Below are positions 53,888 to 64,000 of a stretch of DNA of 64,000 bases, one piece after another (within the stretch, counting starts at the first letter, position 1; every line of letters starts with the position of its first letter). This DNA is from Aricia agestis (lineage: Eukaryota > Arthropoda > Insecta > Lepidoptera > Lycaenidae). The notes beneath the pieces are model-generated. The model ran no database searches and was not told the DNA's origin. It saw only the letters and a list, made by a program, of their open reading frames with translations. The stretch covers positions 10,644,501 to 10,708,500 of the forward strand of contig NC_056423.1 in the NCBI RefSeq assembly GCF_905147365.1, given 5' to 3'. The position numbers and the translations under genes are program-made.

Positions 53888-54109
53888 TCATGATAATATT
53901 ATAAACGCGAAATTGTGTCTGTCTGCCTATCTGTCTGTCGGTCAGTTACCTCCTCACACCCAAACCACTGAACCGATTTCGCTGAAATTTGGTATGGAGA
54001 TACTTTGAGTCCCGGGAAAGGACATAGGATACTTTTTATCCCGGAAAAATGTACCGTTCCCACGCGATAAACGAATTTTGGCGCAACGGAGTTGCGGACG
54101 TCGTCGAGT
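53888..54109 (+). mobile_element. Helitron-like H1
   Basis: TGATAATATTATAAACGCGA ... GGCGCAACGGAGTTGCGGAC GTCGTCGAG. It lies in the FGF intron upstream of the 104-nt exon. Confidence 0.65.
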
Positions 54110-54117
54110 ATTATATA

Positions 54118-54362
54118 ATTACGAGCTTTTGCCCGCGGCTTCGCTTGCATTAAGAAGTATTATTATATACAAAGTAACTCTATTTGAACCCCTTGGGGTT
54201 GGAATTTATCAAAATCCTTTCTTAGCGGATGCCTAGGTACGTCATAACATCTACCTGCATGCCAAATTTCAGCCCGATCCGTCCAGTGGTTTGGGCTGTG
54301 CGTTGATAGATCACTATGTCGATCAGTCAGTCAGTCACCTTTGAGTTTTATATATATAGATT
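54118..54362 (-). mobile_element. Helitron-like repeat (GCGAAGCCGCGGGC family)
   Basis: On the - strand starts TCTATATATATAAAACTCAA and ends GCAAGCGAAGCCGCGGGCAA AAGCTCG. + strand copy at 61745-61970 shares CAAACCACTGGACGGATCGG and TTTGGCATGCAGGTAG. Confidence 0.55.
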
Positions 54363-54790
54363 AAGTAGGTTTATCTTTCTTTTCATTCTCAGTTTAGCCA
54401 GATATAATCCACGGAATACTTCATTTTGAATGAAATAAACGCAACAATAGCCTTAAACCGAGTTTAACCATACAATACTTAACCGAAACAGTTAAATTTG
54501 ACGTTGCAAATCGGTACTACAGTTTGAAATAATCGCGACTTCTGCGACCTCAAATTCAACTCTATTACAACGGTATACAGCCTATATTTGACTAGCAAAG
54601 TAAATTTAGTTGTTACACTGGAGTTAGTAAAAATAAATCGTACGTATTGTTGCGATGACGTTTAGGAGTTATAAATATATTGTACGCTACCGTTATACAA
54701 TAGGTGGCTCTATAAGGAAGTCTACTATCGCCACAATTGTGCCATTATGATCGTTGCGAGGTTCAATGTCATTTTATAGTTGCGATAAAG

Positions 54791-55148
<358 letters not shown>

Positions 55149-55159
55149 ATATATATATA

Positions 55160-55345
55160 AGATAATGACACCCGCTACTCCGCTGAGCCAAAATTCGTTT
55201 ATAGCGCGGGTAACGTACATTTTTAGGGATACAAAGTCTTCCATGTTCTTTTCCGGGACTCCGTACCGATTTCCAGCAAAATCGGTTCAGCGGTTTGGGC
55301 GTAAAAAGGATGAGACAGACAAACTTTCGCATTTATAATAATAGC
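55160..55345 (-). mobile_element. Helitron-like H1
   Basis: ATGACACCCGCTACTCCGCT ... CGCATTTATAATAATAG; terminal CTAG lost. Confidence 0.55.
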
Positions 55346-55389
55346 AATGAATTAAGGATTTTATACTTTAGACTCAGACTTTACCAACA

Positions 55390-55730
55390 ATTTGTATTCA
55401 CCTGTAAATGCACATGCAACTAATGTCTGTATGTAATATGTTTGTGTGTAAACAAGGAAGTGGTATGACGAATGATGAGCTCGTATTGTTGCATCTCTGT
55501 GCATGGTGCGCGCCCGGGGCGGTCGCGGTGACCACGGTAGCCGAGAAATGCGGACAGTTTAGATCTGTCATAGATTCATATTTCATAGGCACATTGCGGA
55601 GTGCGGAGCTAATTTGGTCGGATAATGTCAATCCTGGCCGACAGATAGCCACTAAAATAAACTGGATCCAACCTAACAACGCATATCCACAACCTGCCTA
55701 TGAATTTCTCTGATGGTGCAAACGGCGAGA
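55390..55730. other. GC-richer segment of unknown role
   Basis: Open on both strands for about 90-100 codons, with GGTGCGCGCCCGGGGCGGTC in the middle. No FGF-like or other motif in any frame; on the - strand CATTTACAG|GTGAAT could be a donor but does not connect to recognisable coding. Conserved non-coding or unknown exon cannot be told apart here. Confidence 0.25.
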
Positions 55731-55789
55731 TGATTTACAAAACTAAAATATCTTATACATAAAATTATCGTGTCACAATGTTAGGCCGC

Positions 55790-56036
55790 GTACTCCGCCG
55801 AAACGGCTTTACTGATTTTAACCAAATTTTATATGCATATTCAGTGGGTCTGAGAATCGGCTACTGGGTACTTATTATATTTATAAGTGCATTTGTTGAA
55901 TAAATAATAGTAAATTATTACAACTCGAAACTGACGACGACCATTGTTTGTGCGACGGGATAGCGATGGACGTTGCCACGGTGACATACCTATATTTAGT
56001 CACTTTATATGGCAAAGAAACGTTTGCCGGGACAGC
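55790..56036 (+). mobile_element. Helitron-like repeat (GGCAAA/TTTGCC hairpin family)
   Basis: Ends GGCAAAGAAACGTTTGCCGG, GACAGCTAGT: a 6-bp stem hairpin then CTAG. The start contains GGCCGCGTACTCCGCCGAAA. Confidence 0.5.
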
Positions 56037-56714
56037 TAGTTATATGTATAAGATCAAAGATGTCAAAATTTGTACACAATTTTCTGCTGCGCCTTTGACT
56101 ATATAATATATATAGGTAAGACATGGCAACAAATGAAGTAAAACAAACTGTGAATAAAATAAATACGCACATGTTAATTGTAAATTTTTCAAATATTTTG
56201 CACAAACTTGTCAAGAAACAGATACTTAATCGAAAAAGTTGTTTACTGACATAAAATTCTTAATAGTTGACTGCTGAAAACAGAGATTGATTTCTAAATT
56301 ATAGAATGAAAATGAAACTACATAATATTATTCCAAGACAGTTTTTTCTAAAATTGCAATAAAAAACACACAACAGACGTAGTAACTAGACACTAGTGAC
56401 TAGTCACTAGACAATCCAAAAAAACATGGCTACCTAATGATAATGACTAACACCATGATACAATACTCAAAAAAACAGGACAGTCACAAATATGTCGACA
56501 TGAGGCACCTCCTACACGCCTATCGACCCGATCCATCACTAGTGTTAATACTTATTAGGGAGCTGTGAATTGTGCAATTTGTCGATATCGATACGCCGCT
56601 GAGAGATAATGACTAGTGATGTGAGTGTTACTAATAGTGATGTGCTTAATAGTCTGTAATGACTAGTGATGTGCTCTTGTTACTTATAGTTCTTGTGAAT
56701 AGTGATCTATACTT

Positions 56715-57058
56715 CCATACTAATATTATAAATGCGAAAGTGTGTCTGTCTGTCTGTCTTCTACTTCTTTACGCCCAAACCGCTGAAATGTATGGAGGTA
56801 CCATCGAGGAAATTGATTCCTAGGCAGTTGACAGACCAATGCAACGTCATTTGGTTGGATCATGTCAATTTAATGTTAATACTTAATTGTGATTTGTCGG
56901 CTGGGTTGACATAATGCGATCAAATCACGTAGGTCCCCACTCTCCCTAGGTATCAACTTCTCTGGTAGTAAGTACTTTGAAGCTATGGAGCCTGGAGGCA
57001 AATTGGTCGTGAAGAGGTAACAGACAGACGAACTTTCACATACATATTAGTATGGATA
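56715..57058. mobile_element. Two H1 5' ends head-on
   Basis: TCCATACTAATATTATAAAT at 56715 and, inverted, CACATACATATTAGTATGGA at about 57037-57056. No CTAG/hairpin end lies between. The middle holds ATTGATTCCTAGGCAGTTGA. Confidence 0.55.
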
Positions 57059-57059
57059 G

Positions 57060-58835
57060 GGACAATTAGATCGACTTGATTTTGAGAATTAAAAAAAATA
57101 CTGTTTTATTCGATTACTTATATTGAAAAATGCAGATAACATAAATATACTTACCTACTAAGTACTAATTGAAAAAAAATTGCACAGATTAACTAATGGT
57201 TGTCTATCACGCGAACCGCTCTTTTCCTTAATACCTATGAGATAAGGATCAATCTAGGATCATCCAGGTAAATTAACAATGAACGTAACAAGTGAGGACC
57301 ACACACGGTTGACGTGTGACTTCCTGAGCTTGACTTTCCCGCCTCATTAAACTTTTTTTTAATTAGCTCGATCACGCTTGATACTAGTCATTTGCTCATC
57401 TTGACGTGAACTATGTAATTTTATATCTATGGTCGGGAACATAGGAATTTGCACTAGGTCTGTGCTTTATTTTTGAAGTGAAAATTTCTTTAGCTCCGTG
57501 AAATGTAATGGAATGGTTTAAAAATGTTAATGTCAGGAGTCAGAACATAATAATATGACTTGATCGAAAATTCGTAACAGCAGAGTAGATCGCTAGCGAG
57601 GCGAAACAGCTGAGACTTGAGATTAAGTAATATTCATGTCTCTTTTGCCCCATGGTAAAATGCATAGTCTGTCGTGCTGTTTCATTTTCTACCGGCACTT
57701 CCGGAGTGCAACCCATTTTTTATGTTAAAATGGCGCCAGGCTGTTAACTACTTAATAGATAATAAACTGTTTTAACTCTACCTAGAATAAATTAGATGTC
57801 AAAATAAACCGAGCCACTCGTAATTAATATTAAATCTCAAAATGGAAACCATGACAGCCATAAGTTCCGATATTATCTCAGCACTTGACGTCTTTAAGAC
57901 GGAATTAAAATGATAAAGGTAAACAATAATTATAGAGAAAGTGGACTGACGAAACCGAGGCCTCGGTTGGCTGGAAAATATTTGAATAGCGAGAAAAATT
58001 AACAATGGACGCCATTGTAGAGGTATTAAAATAAATAAGACTGTGTCTATTACAAAGTACGCCGCTGTCAGTGCCAAAAACCCAAAAAAAATGAATTAAA
58101 AAAGAAATCGACGCCATCTTGATAAAGCATCCGAAGTGGTCGAAATTTGAAAAACTGTTCCACCAAATATCTACATGGATGAAAGTAGCTTGATCCTTGC
58201 AAATCCTTGCATCCTACAATTTTTATATACGTAAGTTTCTACTGATTTTGTAGAATTATATTATATACAATGTAAACAATCCTATTTATCTCTATTTATA
58301 ATCTCGCCTATGAATGAAAGCCGTTTTCGATACCGTTACGATGTGACTTATAGATATCCTTTGTACTTTACCCAAAAAGCGTCCCATTAATTTAAATATT
58401 TTAAGCCCTATCAATAGCTGAACGGAATTTCTAAACAAATTGAACGTATTTGATAATTACGTTGACGGTATGCGACGGGTTCGGCCGCGGAAGAAATCTC
58501 GCCGGTCGAGATAAGCCTGATAGTACAGAAGCTGTTTATACACACCTGTCTTGATAAAAAAGTCACAATTAACTGTTAAGTAACAGTATCTATAACAGTA
58601 TTATTGGATTAAAATACCTATTATATTGAAACCTGAAGTTGCAACATGGATAGATTTCAGTTATAAATTATATTATTTAAAAACAACGCGCAGTTTTAAA
58701 AAATAAAAGTAAAATATATAGAATAAAAATAAAAACATTCACTTCAAAGAAAATTCATAATACCAACCGAAACATAAAGATTTTCTAGATTTTAATGTAT
58801 TAGAATAGCTTTTATTAGAAACGAAAAATTCGCGT
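57060..58835. other. Mostly AT-rich gene-free stretch in or upstream of the FGF gene
   Basis: No convincing repeat or exon. Open frames at 57799-58117 on the - strand have no recognisable motif. Confidence 0.35.
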
Positions 58836-58840
58836 TTCAT

Positions 58841-58985
58841 TTTCCACGTGGTAAACGAACTTTATGGAAGCACGTGAGAGGTCATCGTTCGGCCTTGTTC
58901 GGCGATTTTCGCGCTGACGTCACACGCGTCAACGTGCGCGCCCGCACGTTCGCCTAGTATCAATGTTGGCCGAACGCGCTATATG
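58841..58985. promoter_or_regulatory. CpG-rich patch with E-boxes, CRE and ACGTG palindrome
   Basis: CACGTG at 58845-58850 and 58871-58876, perfect CRE TGACGTCA at 58915-58922, and AACGTGCGCGCCCGCACGTT at 58931-58950 (8-bp inverted arms). GTTCGGCC near 58889 is mirrored by GGCCGAAC near 58970. CACGTG and RCGTG cores bind bHLH and bHLH-PAS factors, including HIF. It stands out in AT-rich DNA about 5 kb upstream of the visible FGF exon. Function is inference; a GC-rich MITE is the alternative. Confidence 0.35.
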
Positions 58986-59439
58986 AGTCATAGACTAAAG
59001 AGCAACTTTTTTTTTTGTCATATCAGTCATAGGCCTGTGACACGGATCATCAGTCACAAAATGACTAAGATGTCAAAAAAATTAAGACAGATTAGTTTAA
59101 TTAAAAAATCTTTTAATGTATGTTGTCGAAATTTTATCTGATTGCAATATTTTTACAGCCTCTTACGTCTCAGACTGGAGTCCAAACTCCAAAGACTCGA
59201 ACTGCGTATTAGCAGAAAATTATACATCATTGTTATCAACATTCGACGTATTTGCCTAGTATTTTAAATTTAATCAAATTGAACGTATTTGATAGTCATA
59301 GATTTAGAACAGTCATGCCCCGTTATAATAATAATAATATAATAATAATAATATCTATCGACGCTTCACACCACGTCAGTCTGGCCCTGTGGTAAGTACC
59401 TGAAGGACTTGTGTTACAGGTACCAGACAACGGATATAT

Positions 59440-59632
59440 ATTTAATACTTTTTATACTATACATATATTTAAGATTTTTATTATATGATACACATATTTA
59501 ATACACATCCATGACCCAGGAACTTTGAAAAACTTTTTGTTCCGTCGGCGGGATTCGAACCCGCGACCCCCGGCTTGAGCTACCAACGCGCTCACCACTG
59601 AGCCACAGAGGTCGTCGAATAATGCTTCTAAA
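59440..59632 (-). mobile_element. tRNA-headed SINE S3
   Basis: On the - strand GACCTCTGTGGCTCAGTGGT (box A) and GCGGGTTCGAATCCCGCCGA (box B), followed by AAAAAGTTTTTCAAAGTTCC and a short body. No acceptor-stem pairing, and the sequence continues as a repeat, so not a tRNA gene. Confidence 0.7.
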
Positions 59633-59644
59633 ATAATATTTTAA

Positions 59645-59845
59645 CTAGAGGACGCCAATTACGTTTCGCCAAAATTAGTTTTTATGGAGGGAACCGCACA
59701 TTTCGCCGCAATAAAAATTAAAAACTATTTTACCCGGGACTCAAATTATCTCCATACCAAATTTCAGCAAAATCAGTTCAGCGGTTTGAGCGTGAAGAGG
59801 TAACAGACAGACACACTTTCGCATTTATAATATTATTAGTATGGA
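59645..59845 (-). mobile_element. Helitron-like H1
   Basis: CTAGAGGACGCCAATTACGT ... CGCATTTATAATATTATTAG TATGGA. Hairpin damaged. Confidence 0.6.
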
Positions 59846-59988
59846 TGATAAGTTATTTTAGAAGCCTTTCTCCTAGATGTAGTTAATTTAGTAAGGAAAG
59901 CTAGCAGGGCCCACTCTGGTAGATAGATATTGGTATCTTCCTGTAACATTCTAACTAATAATAATTACTCTCGTGTAACAACCTAAAC

Positions 59989-60245
59989 CAGTGGTACTCA
60001 ACCTTAGTTATCATACAGGCCACAACTTCATTTTGAACTTGGTGTCGTGAGCCGCAACCAACACTTTTTAAGGTAAAAAATTACGTTTTACAAATTTTGC
60101 GATTTAAAAGTGGAATAATTTTCACGACTTTCACAACGACTGCACTTTTTTGCTGGTAAGCGTGATTTGTGAATTTCAAAATAGTTTAACTTCTCGCGGG
60201 CCACTGATAAAGTCCCGGCGGCGGGCCGCAGGTTGAGTATAGCTG
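59989..60245. mobile_element. hAT-type MITE (CAGTGGTACTCAACC)
   Basis: CAGTGGTACTCAACC ... GGTTGAGTATAGCTG with flanks ACCTAAAC and ATCTAAAC, 7 of 8 matching. Confidence 0.75.
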
Positions 60246-60422
60246 ATCTAAACTTTATGCTATAATTAACATTTTAATCGCGTGAAATTGCAAATACATA
60301 CACAGTATGTACCCGATAAAATATATCTCATTATTTATAGTAAATACATAGATAGGTATACTTTATAATATTTATGGAGCTTACTTATACATGTATGACA
60401 CGAACTTTTGTTAAGTAATACA

Positions 60423-60480
60423 CTAGCTATTTGACCGAGCTTTGCTCGGTATTCGATAAAACACAAATAACCATTCAATC
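60423..60480 (-). mobile_element. Helitron-like repeat end (ACCGAGC hairpin)
   Basis: CTAGCTATTTGACCGAGCTT TGCTCGGTATTCG; second copy of the 9547 end. The rest is not recognisable. Confidence 0.45.
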
Positions 60481-60924
60481 ACACGGCCACCTGTACCACC
60501 TTATTGTACCATATTTTTGCAAATAAATTATTATTATTACAACCACAAAATACCGGCTAGTTGACGCCATATTGTAAACAAAACGCACCTAGCGCCGCGG
60601 TGGTGAGCGCTGAACTAATTCAATCAAACGGCTGCTTTTGAATCAGCTGTAGTATTGAACATTTTGAGCGACGTAAATATTCAATTAAAAAGCTAGACGT
60701 GTGATTGAATGTCGTTGTTCAGTCAAAGGGCTAGCTGTTTGACTGAACGACTATTTTAACCAGTTAGCTGCGACATATTATAATATAACTCGTGTATAAT
60801 ATTATTGAGTTTTTCAACAACTTTTGTAAGCTTCTCCATGAAAACCTCTTTCAGGTACTTATTTATAGACTTCTACTATCAAAATACCAAATTTTTTTTA
60901 ATAATAAGCGCCGAACTGGGGTTT

Positions 60925-61035
60925 ATTTCTTCCTTATCAAGGTGATAAGGATGCGGATGGTGTATTTTTCGCGTGGAACGATGGCGAAAAGTTGTTGGAG
61001 GTATGATTCCGAACAATTCCTCAGAACACACATTT
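60925..61035 (-). pseudogene. Scrap of the LINE seen at 31094-31640
   Basis: On the - strand GTTCGGAATCATACCTCCAA reads GIIPPTTFRHRSTRKI then a HHP..YHLD stretch, matching GIISPATFRCRPTRK and HHLDEW of the larger fragment. It is truncated at both ends. Confidence 0.65.
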
Positions 61036-61050
61036 TAGTACACTGAAGAC

Positions 61051-61345
61051 CATAAAGCATACCTAGCGGAATAGAGAAACAAAGGCCTGAGCAAGAGAGA
61101 TGTCACTATCAGTAACACTGCGGGGTAAACAGAGACGTGTGATACATGACAGCAGCACTCTTTTTTTGACGTCCAGTCGGCACGTGCCGCACGTTGACAA
61201 TTTAATCTCATAGAATTCATGTTCAATCATGCTTGTGTAAGTGTATACTTACGTACACATATTTTTACACACAGATGAAACCAATTTCGGTTTCGTTTGA
61301 CAGCTCGAGATTGTTGCTCTATTCCGCTAGGTATTTTACTTTATG
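61051..61345. mobile_element. hAT-type MITE (CATAAAG...CCTAGCGGAATAGAG)
   Basis: Flanks CTGAAGAC (61043-61050) and CTGCAGAC (61346-61353) agree at 7 of 8. Nearly identical in length (295 bp) to 40908-41203. Confidence 0.78.
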
Positions 61346-61744
61346 CTGCAGACTCAATGCTAGTCGAATTTATTATCTACCTTATCACCATAATCACATT
61401 TAAAACAAACTGTGAGAAGTGGTATGCTATTAGAAAGCCCTTAAAAACCCATAAGCCCGAACATCAAAGACTTTCGCAACCATAGACAAATTTAGCCATA
61501 AAACAAACATAAAAACAACAGCTGACTATACTATAATGGTCATAAAACGACCATGGGACCAGATAAGTTTTATTGTCGATTGTTTTGTAACTTTATTTTA
61601 AAACGATAGCTTAATTCTTACATAATATTATAAGCCGTCTTGAATTTATCTGATTTTGTCCCATATAAAGAAAAAAAGCTATATTAATAATTAATTCTTA
61701 TTAAGTATTTAAAGTTCAAACGGCAAATCTAGGCACAAATCTAT

Positions 61745-61972
61745 ATAATATTATATAAAACTCAAAGGTGACTGACTGACATGGTGATCTATCAACGCAC
61801 AGCCCAAACCACTGGACGGATCGGGCTGAAATTTGGCATGCAGGTAGTTGATATGACGTAGGCATCCGCTACGAAAGGATTTTGATCAATTCTACCTCCA
61901 AGGGGTTAAAATAGGGGATGAAAGTTTGTATATAATAATACTTCTTAACGCGAGCGAAGCCGCGGGCAAAAT
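61745..61972 (+). mobile_element. Helitron-like repeat (GCGAAGCCGCGGGC family)
   Basis: TATATAAAACTCAAAGGTGA ... AACGCGAGCGAAGCCGCGGG CAAAATG; its last bases are mutated from AGCTAG. Confidence 0.55.
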
Positions 61973-62139
61973 GTTCATATAAAATGTTAAATAGTATAAT
62001 ATCAATCATCAATGATGTTTTATTATCTTAGCGGCTTTGATTGGACATTGGCTAACGTCTAAATATGAGTCAATTTACAAAGCTGGTAAATTCATAAAGT
62101 CCTGTCAAGATAACTCATAAACAGGGCATTATTGAAGTA

Positions 62140-62336
62140 CTAGATCGTAACTCCGTTGCACCAAAAGTCCAAACTCGTTTTTCGCGCGTACATTTTTCCG
62201 GGATAAAAAGTATCCTATCTCCTTTCCCGGGTAAGCATCTCCAAACCAAACAGCAACATCGGTTCAGCAGTTTGAGCGTGAAGAGGTAACAGATAGACAA
62301 ACACACCTTCGCATTTATAGTATTAGAATTAGAATG
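62140..62336 (-). mobile_element. Helitron-like H1
   Basis: CTAGATCGTAACTCCGTTGC ... TTCGCATTTATAGTATTAGA. Slightly rearranged core. Confidence 0.6.
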
Positions 62337-62602
62337 GATATGAATTTTACTTTTATTACAACAGTCGCCCACTAGCTAGTTGCTAGAAATTCAATAAGTG
62401 CCAATTTAGAACACACATTTTAACTATTATTATAAGTTTTATGTTCAAGCTCATTGGCATGTTGGTTAGTCCAATTGCTGGGTGATAAAACTGTATTAAC
62501 TGGCAACACATCATACGTGACCGCGATTGTTTGGCGCCGATGGGTTTAAGATTTTTACGACTTAAACTGGCTTCGACGCTCTTATTAAAAAGTATAATAT
62601 GC

Positions 62603-63047
62603 TACCTTAAAGGAGTGAGCACACTGAGACGGGCCGTGCCGGGGCTCAGCGTGCCGGGGCGCATCGCAAAAATCCGCCTCCATACAATTTGTATGGAAGC
62701 GGATGCGCGTATCGTACACTGTGCCGGGGCGCATCGTCGCGGATTTTTGCTCGGCGGATTTCCGTCAATGCGACACGGCCCGATAAGACCCGAGCTGCAC
62801 CCCGGCAACACCCGCTGCGCCCCGGCAACAGTGTGCTATAGCAAGCGGCGCGCGGATGTGATGCCCGGCAAGCCTCGGCTCAAAATCCGTCAATGCATTG
62901 CGCGCCGACCCGCCCTGGCACAGTGAGCGTTAAAATCCGTCAATGCGATGCGACCCGACCCGGCAATAGTGTGCTATAGCGCATTTTGCGCTGCGCCGAG
63001 CCCCGATCCGCCCCGGCACGCGCCGACAAACTGTGCGCGTACCTTAA
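62603..63047. mobile_element. GC-rich TTAA-flanked element
   Basis: TACCTTAA occurs at 62603-62610 and 63040-63047. The right end GTGCGCGTACC recurs alone at about 26968-26980. The body has repeated GTGCCGGGGCGCATCG, AAAATCCGTCAATGC and GTGTGCTATAGC motifs. The long GC-rich open frames inside are not genes. Confidence 0.6.
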
Positions 63048-63195
63048 TTGCTAGCTACGAGTAGGAGCGTAGAAAGTAGCGTAGAGAGAGAAAAGCGTTG
63101 TCTAGGAGCGTAGAGAGTAAAATTCAAGGCCGAAAAATTCAAAGGCGGAAAAAGGGTAGAAATAATTAAAAACTGCGTCATGTCGCTGAAACTGA

Positions 63196-63362
63196 ACTTG
63201 AAAGTTTGCATACGTGTTCCTCTGGCTCGATTTATATGCTTTCGCGCGAACGCGCGTTTTGGCCGCTACACCGCGAGATTACAAGCAATAGCATGTAACG
63301 ATTTATTTAATAGCGGCGCGGTCGAACGCGGCCAGAGGAACACGAATGCAAAATTTTCAAGT
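63196..63362. mobile_element. Foldback with GTGTTCCTCTGGC arms
   Basis: CTTGAAAGTTTGCATACGTG...TTCCTCTGGC is mirrored by GCCAGAGGAACACGAATGCA...TTTTCAAG. Confidence 0.65.
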
Positions 63363-63644
63363 TTTGTGCTTGTGTGTTAATCAACCATCAACTTAGATTG
63401 TAATTATAGCACTAGTTTTTAACTAAACTACTCAAAAATCTAGTGCTTTTGTGACCTCGTAGTGACGTATCAGTATCACACAAATTCAAGGCGTAACAAA
63501 CCTACATTCATCCTGGTTAGTATGAAGTTATTAATCGTTATACGATCTTAGCCTTCGGCGTATCCTTTGCGTCTTCATTTGCCGCCGCGCTATCTCGATC
63601 CTTGATACTGAGTAATATTAGTAACTTATAACTCTTATAAGTAG

Positions 63645-63838
63645 TCTGCGGGGCTAAATTGGAATCATAATATGATTCATTTTTCTAAAATCGCAAAATG
63701 CAACTCTGCTTGCAATTTATTTCTGTATTTTTGTACTGATTTGACATTTGTCAGTTTGACAGTTTTGACAATTCATTTGCTGAATTGATTGAGAGGAATT
63801 GCTAAATGTTGGCTAAATGTGACCATTTTAGCCCCGCT
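63645..63838. mobile_element. MITE with GCGGGGCTAAA ends
   Basis: CTGCGGGGCTAAATTGGAAT ... GACCATTTTAGCCCCGCTG. Contains a small duplication (GCTAAATGTTGGCTAAATG). Confidence 0.65.
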
Positions 63839-63846
63839 GTTCTAAT

Positions 63847-64000
63847 CATAAAGTAACTATACCTAGCGGAATAGAGAAACAAAGGCTTGAGCAAGAGAGA
63901 TGTCACTATCCTATCAGTAACACTGCGTGGTAAAAAGAGACGTGTGACACATGACAGCAGCACTCTTTTTTTGACGTCCAGTCGGCACGTGCCGCACGTT
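63847..64000. mobile_element. hAT-type MITE, cut by window end
   Basis: CATAAAGTAACTATACCTAG CGGAATAGAG; left half of the 40908 family, continuing off the right edge. Confidence 0.75.

Noticed and set aside
55398..55713. Overlapping frames on both strands as an FGF N-terminal exon
   Set aside because: None of the three - strand frames shows FGF motifs, and the possible GTGAAT donor does not give the required phase with recognisable coding.
57799..58117. - strand frames with hydrophobic residues
   Set aside because: No start context, splice site or family motif; AT-rich chance frames.
59545..59632. Possible tRNA gene
   Set aside because: Box A and B belong to a SINE; no closing acceptor stem.
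62531..62926. 131-residue + strand frame and its antisense frames
   Set aside because: GC-rich tandem motifs of a TTAA-flanked repeat keep frames open by composition.

Overview
This window is nuclear DNA of an insect, almost certainly a moth or butterfly. The signs are Helitron-like repeats of the kind common in Lepidoptera (reading ATTATAAATGCGAAAGTGTG near the start and ending in a CGCAAC/GTTGCG hairpin then CTAG), tRNA-headed SINEs, a LINE with a SINE that borrows its tail, many short inverted-repeat elements (MITEs), and small exons with GT..AG junctions. Gene density is low. About half of what can be named is mobile DNA.

Layout. 1-4.2 kb: three exons of a P-element/THAP9-like transposase gene on the + strand. 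Its start lies off the left edge, and its first visible intron holds nested repeats. 5.4-6.3 kb: a decayed DUF7869-type gene. 6.9-9.26 kb: an apparently complete DNA transposon with 32-bp terminal inverted repeats, inner copies of those repeats and one intact 590-residue DUF7869-type protein. This is the best candidate for a little-described system. 10.3 kb: first exon of a small protein with a mitochondrial-type N terminus (- strand). 12.15-13.55 kb: a two-exon BED zinc finger plus BESS-like gene (- strand). 13.8-19 kb: a dense nest of repeats, including TTAA-flanked and hAT-type elements.

19.3-64 kb is dominated by one large - strand gene for a fibroblast growth factor. Its last coding exon is at 23.09-23.58 kb. 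The 104-nt middle exon of the FGF core is at 53.62-53.73 kb, so the two are separated by an intron of about 30 kb filled with transposable elements. The repeat-poor 3.8 kb downstream of the stop (19.3-23.09 kb) is probably a long 3' UTR. The FGF N-terminal exons were not found; they may lie beyond 53.7 kb in this window or off the right edge. A CpG-rich patch at 58.84-58.98 kb with two CACGTG boxes, a perfect CRE and an ACGTG inverted repeat is a possible control element.

All calls come from reading the sequence. Family names rest on recalled motifs, not on searches. The MITE and SINE groupings rest on similarity between copies inside this window.
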